A stretch of 8,316 nucleotides of DNA from Nitrospirota bacterium (GTDB lineage: Bacteria > Nitrospirota > Thermodesulfovibrionia > Thermodesulfovibrionales > JdFR-88). Location: assembly GCA_021790695.1 (NCBI GenBank), contig JAJYGJ010000143.1, positions 4,527 through 12,842 of the forward strand, in the 5' to 3' direction. Made by a program: the position numbers and the translations under genes. Below, piece by piece: positions 1 to 5,540 of this stretch. The first letter of the stretch is position 1. Each line of letters starts with the position of its first letter. The notes below the pieces were generated by a model. It was not told where the DNA came from. It did no database searches and saw only the letters and a list, made by a program, of their open reading frames with translations.

Positions 1-60
1 AGGCAGATACGGCCCCCAGATACCGGGGCGGGGCGTACCGCCGCTCCGGCTTTCATAAAA

Positions 61-89
61 TTGAAACTTTCCGTCTGCCGGGGTATAAT
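61..89 (+). promoter_or_regulatory. sigma70-type promoter for the bS22-like gene
   Basis: TTGAAA at 61-66 and a perfect TATAAT at 84-89 are separated by exactly 17 bases, which is the housekeeping sigma-70 consensus with one mismatch in the -35 box. Transcription should start near 95-97, giving a leader of about 60 bases before the GTG start at 159. No other gene start lies in between, so the promoter most likely serves the two small genes at 159-467. Confidence 0.8.
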
Positions 90-144
90 TGAAGCTCCGG
101 GAAGTCAGGTTTACAAGCCAGGGAAACCGGAATAGAATTCAGGC

Positions 145-155
145 AAGGAGGTGAT
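145..155 (+). promoter_or_regulatory. Full-length Shine-Dalgarno site
   Basis: AAGGAGGTGAT is complementary over 11 bases to the usual 3' end of 16S rRNA, far longer than the 4-6 bases seen at other genes in this window. The core GGAGG (147-151) ends 7 bases before the GTG at 159. This fixes the start of a gene that would otherwise be too short to call and suggests strong translation. Confidence 0.8.
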
Positions 156-158
156 GAG

Positions 159-254
159 GTGGGGAGTGTTGTCAAATGGCGCAAGAAGAAGATGTCCAAA
201 CACAAACATGGCAAGCTCAGGAAGAAAATGAAGTTCTCCAGAAGGAGCAAGTAG
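159..254 (+). CDS. bS22-like / AURKAIP1-COX24 domain small ribosomal-type protein
   Basis: This encodes a 31-residue, extremely basic protein beginning MGSVVKWRKKKMSKHKHGKL and ending in RRSK. About half of its residues are Lys, Arg or His. The pattern G-S-V-[IV]-K..R-K-K-[KR]-M-S-K-x-K-H-x-K-L matches the small bacterial proteins of the AURKAIP1/COX24 family. These include the roughly 33-residue protein called bS22 in mycobacterial ribosomes and the C-terminus of mitochondrial mS38. In those structures the peptide is buried in 16S rRNA of the small subunit; the same role here is inferred from the match. The start is GTG, chosen because of the ideal ribosome site at 145-155 and because it puts the conserved Gly-Ser at residues 2-3. 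A consensus promoter lies upstream. The next gene begins 3 bases after the stop, so the two are probably co-transcribed. Confidence 0.82.
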   Translation: MGSVVKWRKKKMSKHKHGKLRKKMKFSRRSK

Positions 255-257
255 AAA

Positions 258-467
258 GTGAAGGAAGATATAATCCTGAACGAGAAGATCGGGCTGCTTC
301 AAAAGGAGCTGGGAATACTGGCCGACAAGCTCTCCGGCCTTGAAAAGTCCGTTAAGGGGCTGGAGGACATGGAAAGAGAGATGAAGGCCCTGAAACTTTT
401 CCTTGGAAGGCATTATCCCGAGTTCAAAAAGGAATATCCCGCCATAATCGAGAAGATACATTCATAG
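258..467 (+). CDS. Small helical (coiled-coil) protein, unknown function
   Basis: This is a 69-residue, highly charged protein with no signal peptide or membrane segment. Residues 1-45 are a run of Leu/Ile spaced at heptad-like intervals among Lys and Glu, so a coiled coil is likely. The tail has a distinct block, LKLFLGRHYPEFKKEYPAI (about residues 46-64). I have a vague memory of similar short proteins ending in an F-L-x-R-x-x-P-E-F-K pattern, but no named family. The start is GTG at 258, with GGAG at 244-247, ten bases upstream and inside the end of the preceding gene. It lies 3 bases behind the bS22-like gene and shares its promoter, so a ribosome-linked or growth-linked role is conceivable, but only from context. 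The stop codon lies inside the left arm of the inverted repeat at 466-540. Confidence 0.72.
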   Translation: MKEDIILNEKIGLLQKELGILADKLSGLEKSVKGLEDMEREMKALKLFLGRHYPEFKKEYPAIIEKIHS

Positions 468-540
468 CGGGCTGCTTCAAAAAATAAAATCCCAAACGGG
501 TGTTTTCTATAAAACACTTTTTGATTTGAGGCAGCACGCT
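466..540. repeat. Imperfect inverted repeat in a convergent intergenic region
   Basis: Arms 466-481 and 525-540 pair as AGCG, a 2x2 internal loop, then CTGCTTCAAA with TTTGAGGCAG (one G-T wobble). They enclose a second, perfect hairpin at 500-517. The whole would fold as a long cruciform or stem in RNA from either strand. It lies between convergent genes and is AT-rich compared with its surroundings. It could be a bidirectional terminator, a small non-autonomous repeat, or both. No transposase is present. I cannot see other copies from this window. Confidence 0.55.
500..522 (+). terminator. Rho-independent terminator after the two small genes
   Basis: GTGTTTT (500-506) pairs perfectly with AAAACAC (511-517) around a 4-base loop and is followed directly by five T's (518-522). 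The stem is AT-rich, hence weak alone, but the outer arms at 466-540 may reinforce it. It lies 33 bases after the stop of the helical protein gene. On the other strand the T-rich stretch is interrupted, so termination of the amidase gene here is less certain. Confidence 0.6.
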
Positions 541-584
541 GGAACCCGCTTTTATTTGCCGCGCCGTATGACTTCCGGTTCAGT

Positions 585-598
585 CCCGCCAGGGCGGG
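585..598. repeat. GC-rich short hairpin
   Basis: CCCGCC and GGCGGG flank two bases, giving a compact GC hairpin in the gap between the converging genes. A run of seven A's follows at 608-614, which reads as T7 on the minus strand but lies on the wrong side of this hairpin for minus-strand termination. Its role is unknown; it may be a remnant of an intergenic repeat. Confidence 0.35.
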
Positions 599-632
599 GC
601 AGCCGGGAAAAAAAGCGGTCTTGAGACAGGTC

Positions 633-1496
633 CTAATCAAAACGCGTGACCATTATCCCGATGAAGGGCATCTTTTTAACGTAGTCCCTGAACAGGATTT
701 TCACTACCTTTCCATTTTTTTTGTTTCCGATCTTTTTGTTTACGCTGCCGGCGCCCAGGCCGCCGGCAATTCCGCTGCGGCTTTCCGCGGAGGCATGGAC
801 CTTGGAGCCGTGAGCGTGAATCAGCCAGACATGTCCATGCCGGACTGCCAGTATGCCCATGTGCCCTATGACCTCCTGGGCGGCCCTCCTGCCGGGGTCC
901 TTGACGAAAAATACGATATCGCCGCTTTTAAAGGCGGCAAGCGCGCCGTCTATTTCCTTCCGGGGCAGGACAAGGACTTTTGGGACCCCCATTTTCTGAA
1001 ACCGCGCGGATGTCTCCAGGGACTCAAGGGGCTTTCCCAGGGAGGCCGTGATATTGCTTCCCCATTTGCCGCTCAGTATCATGTCCAGCCCGTACCTGTA
1101 GCGGTCCGCGTAATTGAGGACCTTTCCGTCCGGGCCGAGCCTGCCCTTCGTCCTGAACCTCATGGTGAGCGCAAGGTTTCGCGCCCCTTCCGGGGTTGAA
1201 GAAAGCGCAAGCTCGACCGCGCGGAAGACAAGGTACATGCAATCGACCCGGTCATCGGCCACTATCGCCTTTCTGGCGACGTAGAGGCCGATGGGGTCGG
1301 TGTCGTACGGAGTGCCCAGGAACCGCTCCGCGAAGAAGGCTATCCTCTGCCCGGCGGAGATGCCCGCACGCCTTTGAAGGCCCGCCAGGCCGGCCCTGCC
1401 GGAGGCGAAACCCCGGCACGGCAGGATGAAAAACGGCAGGATGAACAAAAAGAGGACGGCGGAAACGGCGGCTGGCTTCATGCGAGGACGGCCCAT
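633..1496 (-). CDS. Exported DUF1460 / NlpC-P60-like amidase
   Basis: The protein is 287 residues, or 282 from the second Met. Residues 6-31 form a Sec signal peptide: basic start, a long Leu/Phe/Ile core, and a GFA-SG cleavage site. The Cys at 27 follows L-P and is not a good lipobox. The mature part fits the DUF1460 (N-acetylmuramoyl-L-alanine amidase-like) branch of the NlpC/P60 papain-like fold. It has FLGTPYDTDP (59-68), a putative nucleophile Cys86 in D-R-V-D-C, GDIVFF (192-197), a putative catalytic His212 in GHMGILA, and a third site at LIHAHGS (225-231). By homology it would cleave cell-wall peptides in the periplasm. The usual D-C-T-T-F context is D-C-M-Y-L here, so it is a divergent member. 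No clear ribosome site precedes either Met, so the start is uncertain. It is monocistronic and opposite in strand to both neighbours. Confidence 0.68.
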   Translation of the reverse strand: MGRPRMKPAAVSAVLFLFILPFFILPCRGFASGRAGLAGLQRRAGISAGQRIAFFAERFLGTPYDTDPIGLYVARKAIVADDRVDCMYLVFRAVELALSSTPEGARNLALTMRFRTKGRLGPDGKVLNYADRYRYGLDMILSGKWGSNITASLGKPLESLETSARFQKMGVPKVLVLPRKEIDGALAAFKSGDIVFFVKDPGRRAAQEVIGHMGILAVRHGHVWLIHAHGSKVHASAESRSGIAGGLGAGSVNKKIGNKKNGKVVKILFRDYVKKMPFIGIMVTRFD

Positions 1497-1592
1497 CGGC
1501 TATTATAAAAAATCCCCGGCCGCGGAATAAAGCCAAATTCCCGTTTCATAATTCCCGAAGTGTATAGTAGTATTTTTATATAACGTTTTTTA
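1497..1592. promoter_or_regulatory. Divergent AT-rich promoter region
   Basis: This gap separates the minus-strand amidase gene from the plus-strand trehalose operon and is much richer in A+T than the genes. On the minus strand a perfect TATAAT lies at 1502-1507, which would start transcription almost at the amidase ATG. On the plus strand TATAGT (1563-1568), TATATA (1577-1582) and TATAAC (1579-1584) are possible -10 boxes. None has a good -35 box at the right distance, so the operon may depend on an activator or an alternative sigma factor. No operator palindrome was recognised. Confidence 0.4.
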
Positions 1593-1597
1593 ATGGT

Positions 1598-1604
1598 AAG
1601 GAGG
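1598..1604 (+). promoter_or_regulatory. Ribosome binding site fixing the DUF5752 start
   Basis: AAGGAGG ends 12 bases before the ATG at 1617. The upstream in-frame ATG at 1593 has no such site and would place this motif inside the coding region, so 1617 is preferred despite the long spacing. Confidence 0.6.
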
Positions 1605-1616
1605 CATTGTTGCGAC

Positions 1617-2321
1617 ATGAGTTCTGAGGACATGCCCGGGGCCGGCAAGCCGGACCCAAACCCTGGCGGGCGTTTCGAATTCAGGGAGTGCAGAAAAATC
1701 ATCCGGGCTACCGGGAAGAAGGCGGGAAACCTGGCGGAACTGATGGAGGGCATTCGCACCGCGAGCGAGGGCTCGATATATCATCACACGCAGGAATATT
1801 TTTTCAAGGGGCACATAATCGAATACACGAACGATTTTGCTGAATGGGCGGGCCGGGCGCTGGAAGAGCGGGTGCTTTCCGAGAACCTCTCGAACATAGA
1901 CCCTTTCCGGCACAAATCGGTCGAAAGCCTCAGGGGTGAGCTTTTGAATTCGATTGCCGCCTACCGGGAGAAGTTCGGCTCGCCGAGAAGGGTCCTGCCC
2001 GGCGAGGAGTTTCATTTCCAGGAATCGGTGACGATAGTCTTTCCGGCCGGTTTCAGGGCGTTGAACCTGGCCGAGTTCCTGATGGCGATGCGCTTTGTGG
2101 GCTCCCAATCCATCTATTATCATTTTTACGAGGGCAGAAGAAGACTGGAGGGGATGGACGATTTCTCCAAATGGATAGAGAAAGCCATGGGGCTTCCCGC
2201 CCTGGCCGCGAAGATCAGGGCCATAGACCCCTTCATGCACAGCATAGAGGGCGTAAGAGACCAGATCGTCAAGTTCGTCGAGGAGGCCCTGAGGGAGGAA
2301 ATAGAGGTAAGCTCCATATGA
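1617..2321 (+). CDS. DUF5752 family protein, first gene of the trehalose operon
   Basis: This is a 234-residue soluble protein with no signal peptide or membrane segment. I recognise it as DUF5752-like from its sequence style and its place before a TreT gene; the biochemical function is unknown. It is an internal duplication. Residues 20-113 and 132-225 share F-x-E, N-L-A-E-[LF]-[LM], S-I-Y-[HY]-H, D-F-x-x-W and I-D-P-F-x-H in the same order, with about 112 residues between matching positions. The His/Tyr/Asp/Trp residues kept in both halves suggest a binding or catalytic site, or two such sites. The start is ATG 1617 rather than 1593 because of the AAGGAGG at 1598-1604. Its TGA overlaps the ATG of treT (ATGA at 2318-2321), so the two are translationally coupled. 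A regulatory or accessory role for TreT is an inference from this coupling. Confidence 0.75.
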   Translation: MSSEDMPGAGKPDPNPGGRFEFRECRKIIRATGKKAGNLAELMEGIRTASEGSIYHHTQEYFFKGHIIEYTNDFAEWAGRALEERVLSENLSNIDPFRHKSVESLRGELLNSIAAYREKFGSPRRVLPGEEFHFQESVTIVFPAGFRALNLAEFLMAMRFVGSQSIYYHFYEGRRRLEGMDDFSKWIEKAMGLPALAAKIRAIDPFMHSIEGVRDQIVKFVEEALREEIEVSSI

Positions 2322-3532
2322 TAAGCCAATACAGGGGCATCGCCCCGAAGGGGCAACTGGAGCTTCTGAAAATCCTGGGAGACAAACTGGCGGGCAGGAC
2401 CATTTTGAACGTGAATTCGACAAGGGCGGGCGGCGGGGTGGCGGAGCTTCTGCACCGGATCATGCCTATGCTTGCCGCCCTTGGGGTGGATGGGCGCTGG
2501 GAGGTCATAGAGGGCGACGACCGCTTTTTCGACATAACAAAGAAGATGCATAACGCCCTCCAGGGCAATGAGGAGCATTTCACGGAGGAGATGTGGGACC
2601 ATCACGCCTGGATAAACGGACGAAACGCGGAGAACCTGGACCTTGAAGCGGATTTCGTCTTCATCCACGATCCCCAGCCCGTGCCGCTCATACGGTACAA
2701 AAAAGACGGTCACTGGATATGGCGGTGCCATATAGACATGTCCGCGCCGCAGCGGGACGTCGCCGCACGCGTAATGGATTATGCGCGCCGGTATGAGGCC
2801 GCCGTTTTCAGCGTGGCCAAATTCGCGCTCCAGATGCCGATCCCGGAGTTCATAGTGCTGCCCTCCATAGACCCCCTGAGCGACAAGAACCGCGAGCTTA
2901 CGGCGGCGGAGATCGAGGAGACCGCCAGGAAATTCGATATACCGCCGGACAGGCCCATGGTGCTTCAGGTCTCCAGGTTCGACCGTTTCAAGGACCCGGT
3001 CGGGGTCATAAAGGCCTACCGGATGGTGAAAAAATACAACGACTGCGTGCTGGTGCTGGCGGGCAGCCCCGCCAGGGACGACCCTGAGGGTGAAGCGGTG
3101 CTCGCGGAAGTGCAAAACTTCGCCGACGGGGACCCGGACATCAGGATACTCCTTCTTCCGCCCTTCAGCGACAAGGAGATCAACGCGCTGCAGAGACTGG
3201 CCACCGTGATACTTCAGAAATCGGTGAGGGAGGGTTTCGGCCTCACCGTCTCGGAGGCGATGTGGAAGGGCAAGCCGGTGATCGGCGGGGCCGCCGGGGG
3301 CATCCCTCACCAGATAGTCCACGGCGTCAACGGTTTTCTCGTCTATTCGGTGGAGGGGGCCGCTTTCAGGACGAGGCAATATCTGAACAACGATGAAATG
3401 CTGAAAAGGATGGGCGGGGTGGCGCGGGAGCATGTCAGGAACAATTTTCTCATTACGAGACAGGTCGGCGATTACCTTTCCATCTGCCTGGGGGTTGAAA
3501 ACGCCGGCAGTCCGGTCATAGATATCTTCTGA
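2318..3532 (+). CDS. treT: Trehalose glycosyltransferring synthase TreT (GT4)
   Basis: TreT joins glucose from a nucleotide-glucose (ADP- or UDP-glucose) to free glucose, making trehalose in one step in the cytoplasm (EC 2.4.1.245). The protein has 404 residues, normal for the family, with the two Rossmann-like domains of GT-B enzymes. The N-terminal domain carries the TreT hallmark NSTRAGGGVAELLHR (33-47), followed by HDPQP and WRCHIDMS. The C-terminal domain has QVSRFDRFKDP (217-227), with Arg220 and Lys225 as likely phosphate contacts. It also has the retaining-GT4 E-x7-E motif with Glu305 and Glu313 in REGFGLTVSE. The frame stays open upstream to 2171, but the homologous start and the ATGA overlap with the previous gene place the start at 2318, with AGAGG ten bases upstream. 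The gene treZ follows after 7 bases. Nucleotide preference cannot be read from the sequence. Other GT4 trehalose phosphorylases are related, so the assignment is strong but not absolute. Confidence 0.88.
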   Translation: MISQYRGIAPKGQLELLKILGDKLAGRTILNVNSTRAGGGVAELLHRIMPMLAALGVDGRWEVIEGDDRFFDITKKMHNALQGNEEHFTEEMWDHHAWINGRNAENLDLEADFVFIHDPQPVPLIRYKKDGHWIWRCHIDMSAPQRDVAARVMDYARRYEAAVFSVAKFALQMPIPEFIVLPSIDPLSDKNRELTAAEIEETARKFDIPPDRPMVLQVSRFDRFKDPVGVIKAYRMVKKYNDCVLVLAGSPARDDPEGEAVLAEVQNFADGDPDIRILLLPPFSDKEINALQRLATVILQKSVREGFGLTVSEAMWKGKPVIGGAAGGIPHQIVHGVNGFLVYSVEGAAFRTRQYLNNDEMLKRMGGVAREHVRNNFLITRQVGDYLSICLGVENAGSPVIDIF

Positions 3533-3539
3533 GAATGCC

Positions 3540-5540
3540 ATGATTGACCCGACGCGCTGGGAGGACGGGCTTCAGGGCGCTTTTCCGGGCCGCGACGGAG
3601 TTTTCTTCAGGGTGTGGGCGCCCCTTTGCCGTGAGGTTTCCCTGAAAATCGTACATCCGGAAGAGGTTGTTTTGGCGATGAGGCCGGCTGCGGATGGTTT
3701 TTTCGAGGCGGATGTGGCGGGGCTGCGGCCGGGGGCGAGGTATTTTTATATTCTTGACGGGGAAAAACGAAGGCCGGACCCCGCCTCCCGTTTTCAGCCG
3801 GAAGGCGTTCACGGCCCCTCGGAAGTGACGGACCCCGCGGGCCATGGATGGACGGATGCGGGATGGACCAACCCGCCAATCGAGGACTACGTCATTTATG
3901 AGCTTCACACGGGCGCGTTCACGGCGGAGGGGACGTTCGGGGCGGCGGAAAAACGCATCCCCTACCTGAAGGAACTGGGCGTCACGGCGGTCGAGATAAT
4001 GCCGGTGGCCCAGTTTCCCGGCGGTAGAAACTGGGGGTATGACGGGGCGTACCCGTATGCGCCCCAGAACTCCTACGGAGGGCCGGCGGGCCTTAAATCC
4101 CTGGTGGACGCCCTGCACGGTGCGGGCATCGCCGTCATACTGGACGTCGTGTACAACCACCTGGGGCCCGAGGGCAGCTATCTGGCCGATTACGGCCCTT
4201 ATTTCACCGGCACATACAAGACCCCGTGGGGGGCGGCGATCAACTACGACGGGCCCGCGAGCGACAACGTGCGCCGGTATTTCATCGGCAATGCCCTTTA
4301 CTGGTTCCGACACTTTCACATGGACGCATTAAGGCTGGACGCCGTGCACGGCATCTTCGACGCAAGCCCGGACCATATAATCAGCGAGCTTAAGGAGAGG
4401 ACCGATGCGCTTGCCGGGCGGACGGGCAAACGGCTTTACCTCTTTATGGAGTCCGACAGGAACGACACCCGGTTCATAAGGCCCCGCGCCCTCGGCGGGT
4501 TCGGGGTGGACGCCCACTGGAACGACGACTTTCATCACGCCCTGCACGTGGTCCTGACGGGCGAGAGGGACGGCTATTACATGGATTTCTCCGGGGAAGG
4601 AGATCTGCTTAAATCCGTGGCCGAGGGCTTTGTCTATACAGGGCAGCGCTCCCGCTACCGGGGCAAAAGACACGGCAGCCCCTCGGCGGACATCCCGCCG
4701 GGAAGGTTCGTGGCCTTCAGTCAGAACCACGACCAGGTTGGAAACAGGCCCGGAGGAGACAGGCTTTCAGGCAGCCTGCCGCCCGAAAAGCTCGCGCTTG
4801 CCGCGGCCATGGTCCTTCTGGGCCCCTATATTCCCCTCATCTTCATGGGTGAGGAGTACGGGGAACAGGCGCCTTTCATGTATTTTACAAGCCACTCGGA
4901 TGAGATGCTCGCCCGGGCGGTAAGGGAAGGAAGACGCAGGGAATTTCAGGCATTCGGCTGGAAAGGGGAGATACCCGATCCCCAAAGCGAGGAAACTTTT
5001 TCCCGCTCCAGGATAAGACCGGAGCAGAGGGGCGAGGCCTGGCACGCGGAGTTGTTTTCCTTCTACGGCAAGCTCATCCGCCTGAGAAGGAAGATCGCCG
5101 CCCTGAGGACGGGTTCTAGGGCGGGCATGACGGTCTGCCTCCAGGAAGACGTCCTGGTCATGACGAGGCGCCTGGATGAGGAAGACATCAACGCGGGTTT
5201 TTGTCTTCTGCTTGCCGGCTTCAACTTATCGGGCAGAACGGCCGGGATCGCGCTTCCCGCGGGGTTTCATCCCCCGACTCTCACTGAACCCTCACCCCGA
5301 CCCTCTCCCGGCGGGAGAAGGAGCAATCCCGTCAAAGGCGGGGCGGAGGGCGGGGGCGATTTGCCGGCAGGTGATAATGCTTCGGGCGGGTGGAAGGTTT
5401 TACTCCCCCTTTCCCGGAAAGGGACGGTGGAGCGGGGCAGGCTTGCGCTCGGCCCTTATGAGACGGCCCTGTTGATATTCGCGGGTACGATTTCGATGGA
5501 TGAGGGGGGTTCCGATTTCGGGTTCGATTTCGATGGATGA
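3540..5540 (+). CDS. treZ: Malto-oligosyltrehalose trehalohydrolase TreZ, with an in-frame repeat insertion
   Basis: TreZ releases trehalose from malto-oligosyltrehalose, the product of TreY (EC 3.2.1.141, GH13). Residues 1-95 form a CBM48-like beta domain (FRVWAP at 23-28). The barrel follows with DVVYNH (202-207), the nucleophile Asp267 in LRLDAVH, the acid/base Glu304 in MESDRND, and Asp398 in SQNHDQ. The M-E-S-D-R-N-D and W-G-Y-D-G blocks are typical of TreZ rather than of branching enzyme. All catalytic residues are present. At 666 residues it is longer than the usual 550-610. About 41 residues (576-616, Pro/Gly-rich) interrupt the C-terminal beta domain between ALPAG and GWKVLL and derive from a palindromic DNA repeat. 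A 17-residue Asp/Gly/Phe tail (650-666) comes from a short direct repeat. Activity is likely kept, since both changes lie outside the barrel. The ribosome site is weak, and the start 7 bases after treT suggests coupled translation. Confidence 0.92.
   Translation: MIDPTRWEDGLQGAFPGRDGVFFRVWAPLCREVSLKIVHPEEVVLAMRPAADGFFEADVAGLRPGARYFYILDGEKRRPDPASRFQPEGVHGPSEVTDPAGHGWTDAGWTNPPIEDYVIYELHTGAFTAEGTFGAAEKRIPYLKELGVTAVEIMPVAQFPGGRNWGYDGAYPYAPQNSYGGPAGLKSLVDALHGAGIAVILDVVYNHLGPEGSYLADYGPYFTGTYKTPWGAAINYDGPASDNVRRYFIGNALYWFRHFHMDALRLDAVHGIFDASPDHIISELKERTDALAGRTGKRLYLFMESDRNDTRFIRPRALGGFGVDAHWNDDFHHALHVVLTGERDGYYMDFSGEGDLLKSVAEGFVYTGQRSRYRGKRHGSPSADIPPGRFVAFSQNHDQVGNRPGGDRLSGSLPPEKLALAAAMVLLGPYIPLIFMGEEYGEQAPFMYFTSHSDEMLARAVREGRRREFQAFGWKGEIPDPQSEETFSRSRIRPEQRGEAWHAELFSFYGKLIRLRRKIAALRTGSRAGMTVCLQEDVLVMTRRLDEEDINAGFCLLLAGFNLSGRTAGIALPAGFHPPTLTEPSPRPSPGGRRSNPVKGGAEGGGDLPAGDNASGGWKVLLPLSRKGTVERGRLALGPYETALLIFAGTISMDEGGSDFGFDFDG
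5288..5424. repeat. Palindromic 'PHPxPLPxGEG'-type repeat inside treZ
   Basis: The left end (5288-5323) reads ACCCTCACCCCGACCC, then the hairpin TCTCCCG/CGGGAGA (5304-5318), then AGGAG. In one forward frame it spells NPHPDPLPAGEGA, the signature of a dispersed repeat found, usually between genes, in many GC-rich bacteria. A second hairpin, CCCTTTCC/GGAAAGGG (5407-5423), with a CTCCCC lead, spells SPFPGKG in the same frame and resembles the opposite end of such elements in inverted orientation. The right boundary is uncertain: GWKVLL of treZ, which looks native, lies between the two hairpins, so the second hairpin could be native sequence. No transposase is encoded; mobilisation, if any, would be in trans. 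Confidence 0.7.
5488..5540 (+). repeat. 16-bp direct repeat at the treZ/GH57 junction
   Basis: CGATTTCGATGGATGA occurs identically at 5488-5503 and 5525-5540, 37 bases apart start to start. Its first eight bases occur a third time at 5513-5520. Copy 1 is read in the treZ frame as ISMD. Copy 2 carries the GH57 start codon and the treZ stop and is read as ISMD in the GH57 frame. The pattern suggests a local tandem duplication. Confidence 0.8.

Noticed and set aside
1..135. Possible C-terminal tail of an upstream gene: frames from position 1, 2 and 3 stay open to about 135, 58 and 92.
   Set aside because: No frame gives recognisable protein. Two of the frames run through the consensus promoter at 61-89. 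The frame ending at 58 is the most plausible gene end, but 18 residues are too few to call.
90..158. Leader of the bS22-like gene examined for a riboswitch or regulatory fold.
   Set aside because: Only a short GGTTT/AAACC pairing is seen; there is no recognisable riboswitch core or attenuator.
413..640. Minus-strand open frame of 75 codons across the convergent gap.
   Set aside because: It reads through the inverted repeats and into the opposite strand of the 258-467 gene. It has no ribosome site, so it is most likely a repeat-derived artefact.
621..1199. Plus-strand open frame of 192 codons opposite the amidase gene.
   Set aside because: It is the antisense shadow of the 633-1496 gene, which has a signal peptide and recognisable motifs; this frame has neither, and no ribosome site.
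1593..1616. Earlier ATG for the DUF5752 gene.
   Set aside because: No ribosome site precedes 1593, and using it would put AAGGAGG inside the coding region and add eight unusual residues, including Cys-Cys.
2171..2317. Upstream extension of the treT frame inside the DUF5752 gene.
   Set aside because: It overlaps the conserved second half of the DUF5752 protein, and the family start matches the ATG at 2318.
2126..3541. Minus-strand open frame of 471 codons opposite treT.
   Set aside because: The translation is rich in Arg, His and Pro with no domain pattern. It is explained by the high GC of treT on the other strand.
3516..4319. Minus-strand open frame of 267 codons opposite treZ.
   Set aside because: It is antisense to the GH13 barrel coding sequence, low in complexity and has no family features.
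5176..5475. Plus-strand frame with NPHPDPLPAGEGA and SPFPGKG.
   Set aside because: These words are the well-known spurious translation of the palindromic repeat and do not indicate a gene; treZ occupies this stretch in another frame.
5500..5532. Earlier ATG for the GH57 gene.
   Set aside because: The 11 extra residues are encoded by the short direct repeat, no ribosome site precedes 5500, and the GH57 N-terminus normally begins just before the HxHxxQP motif.
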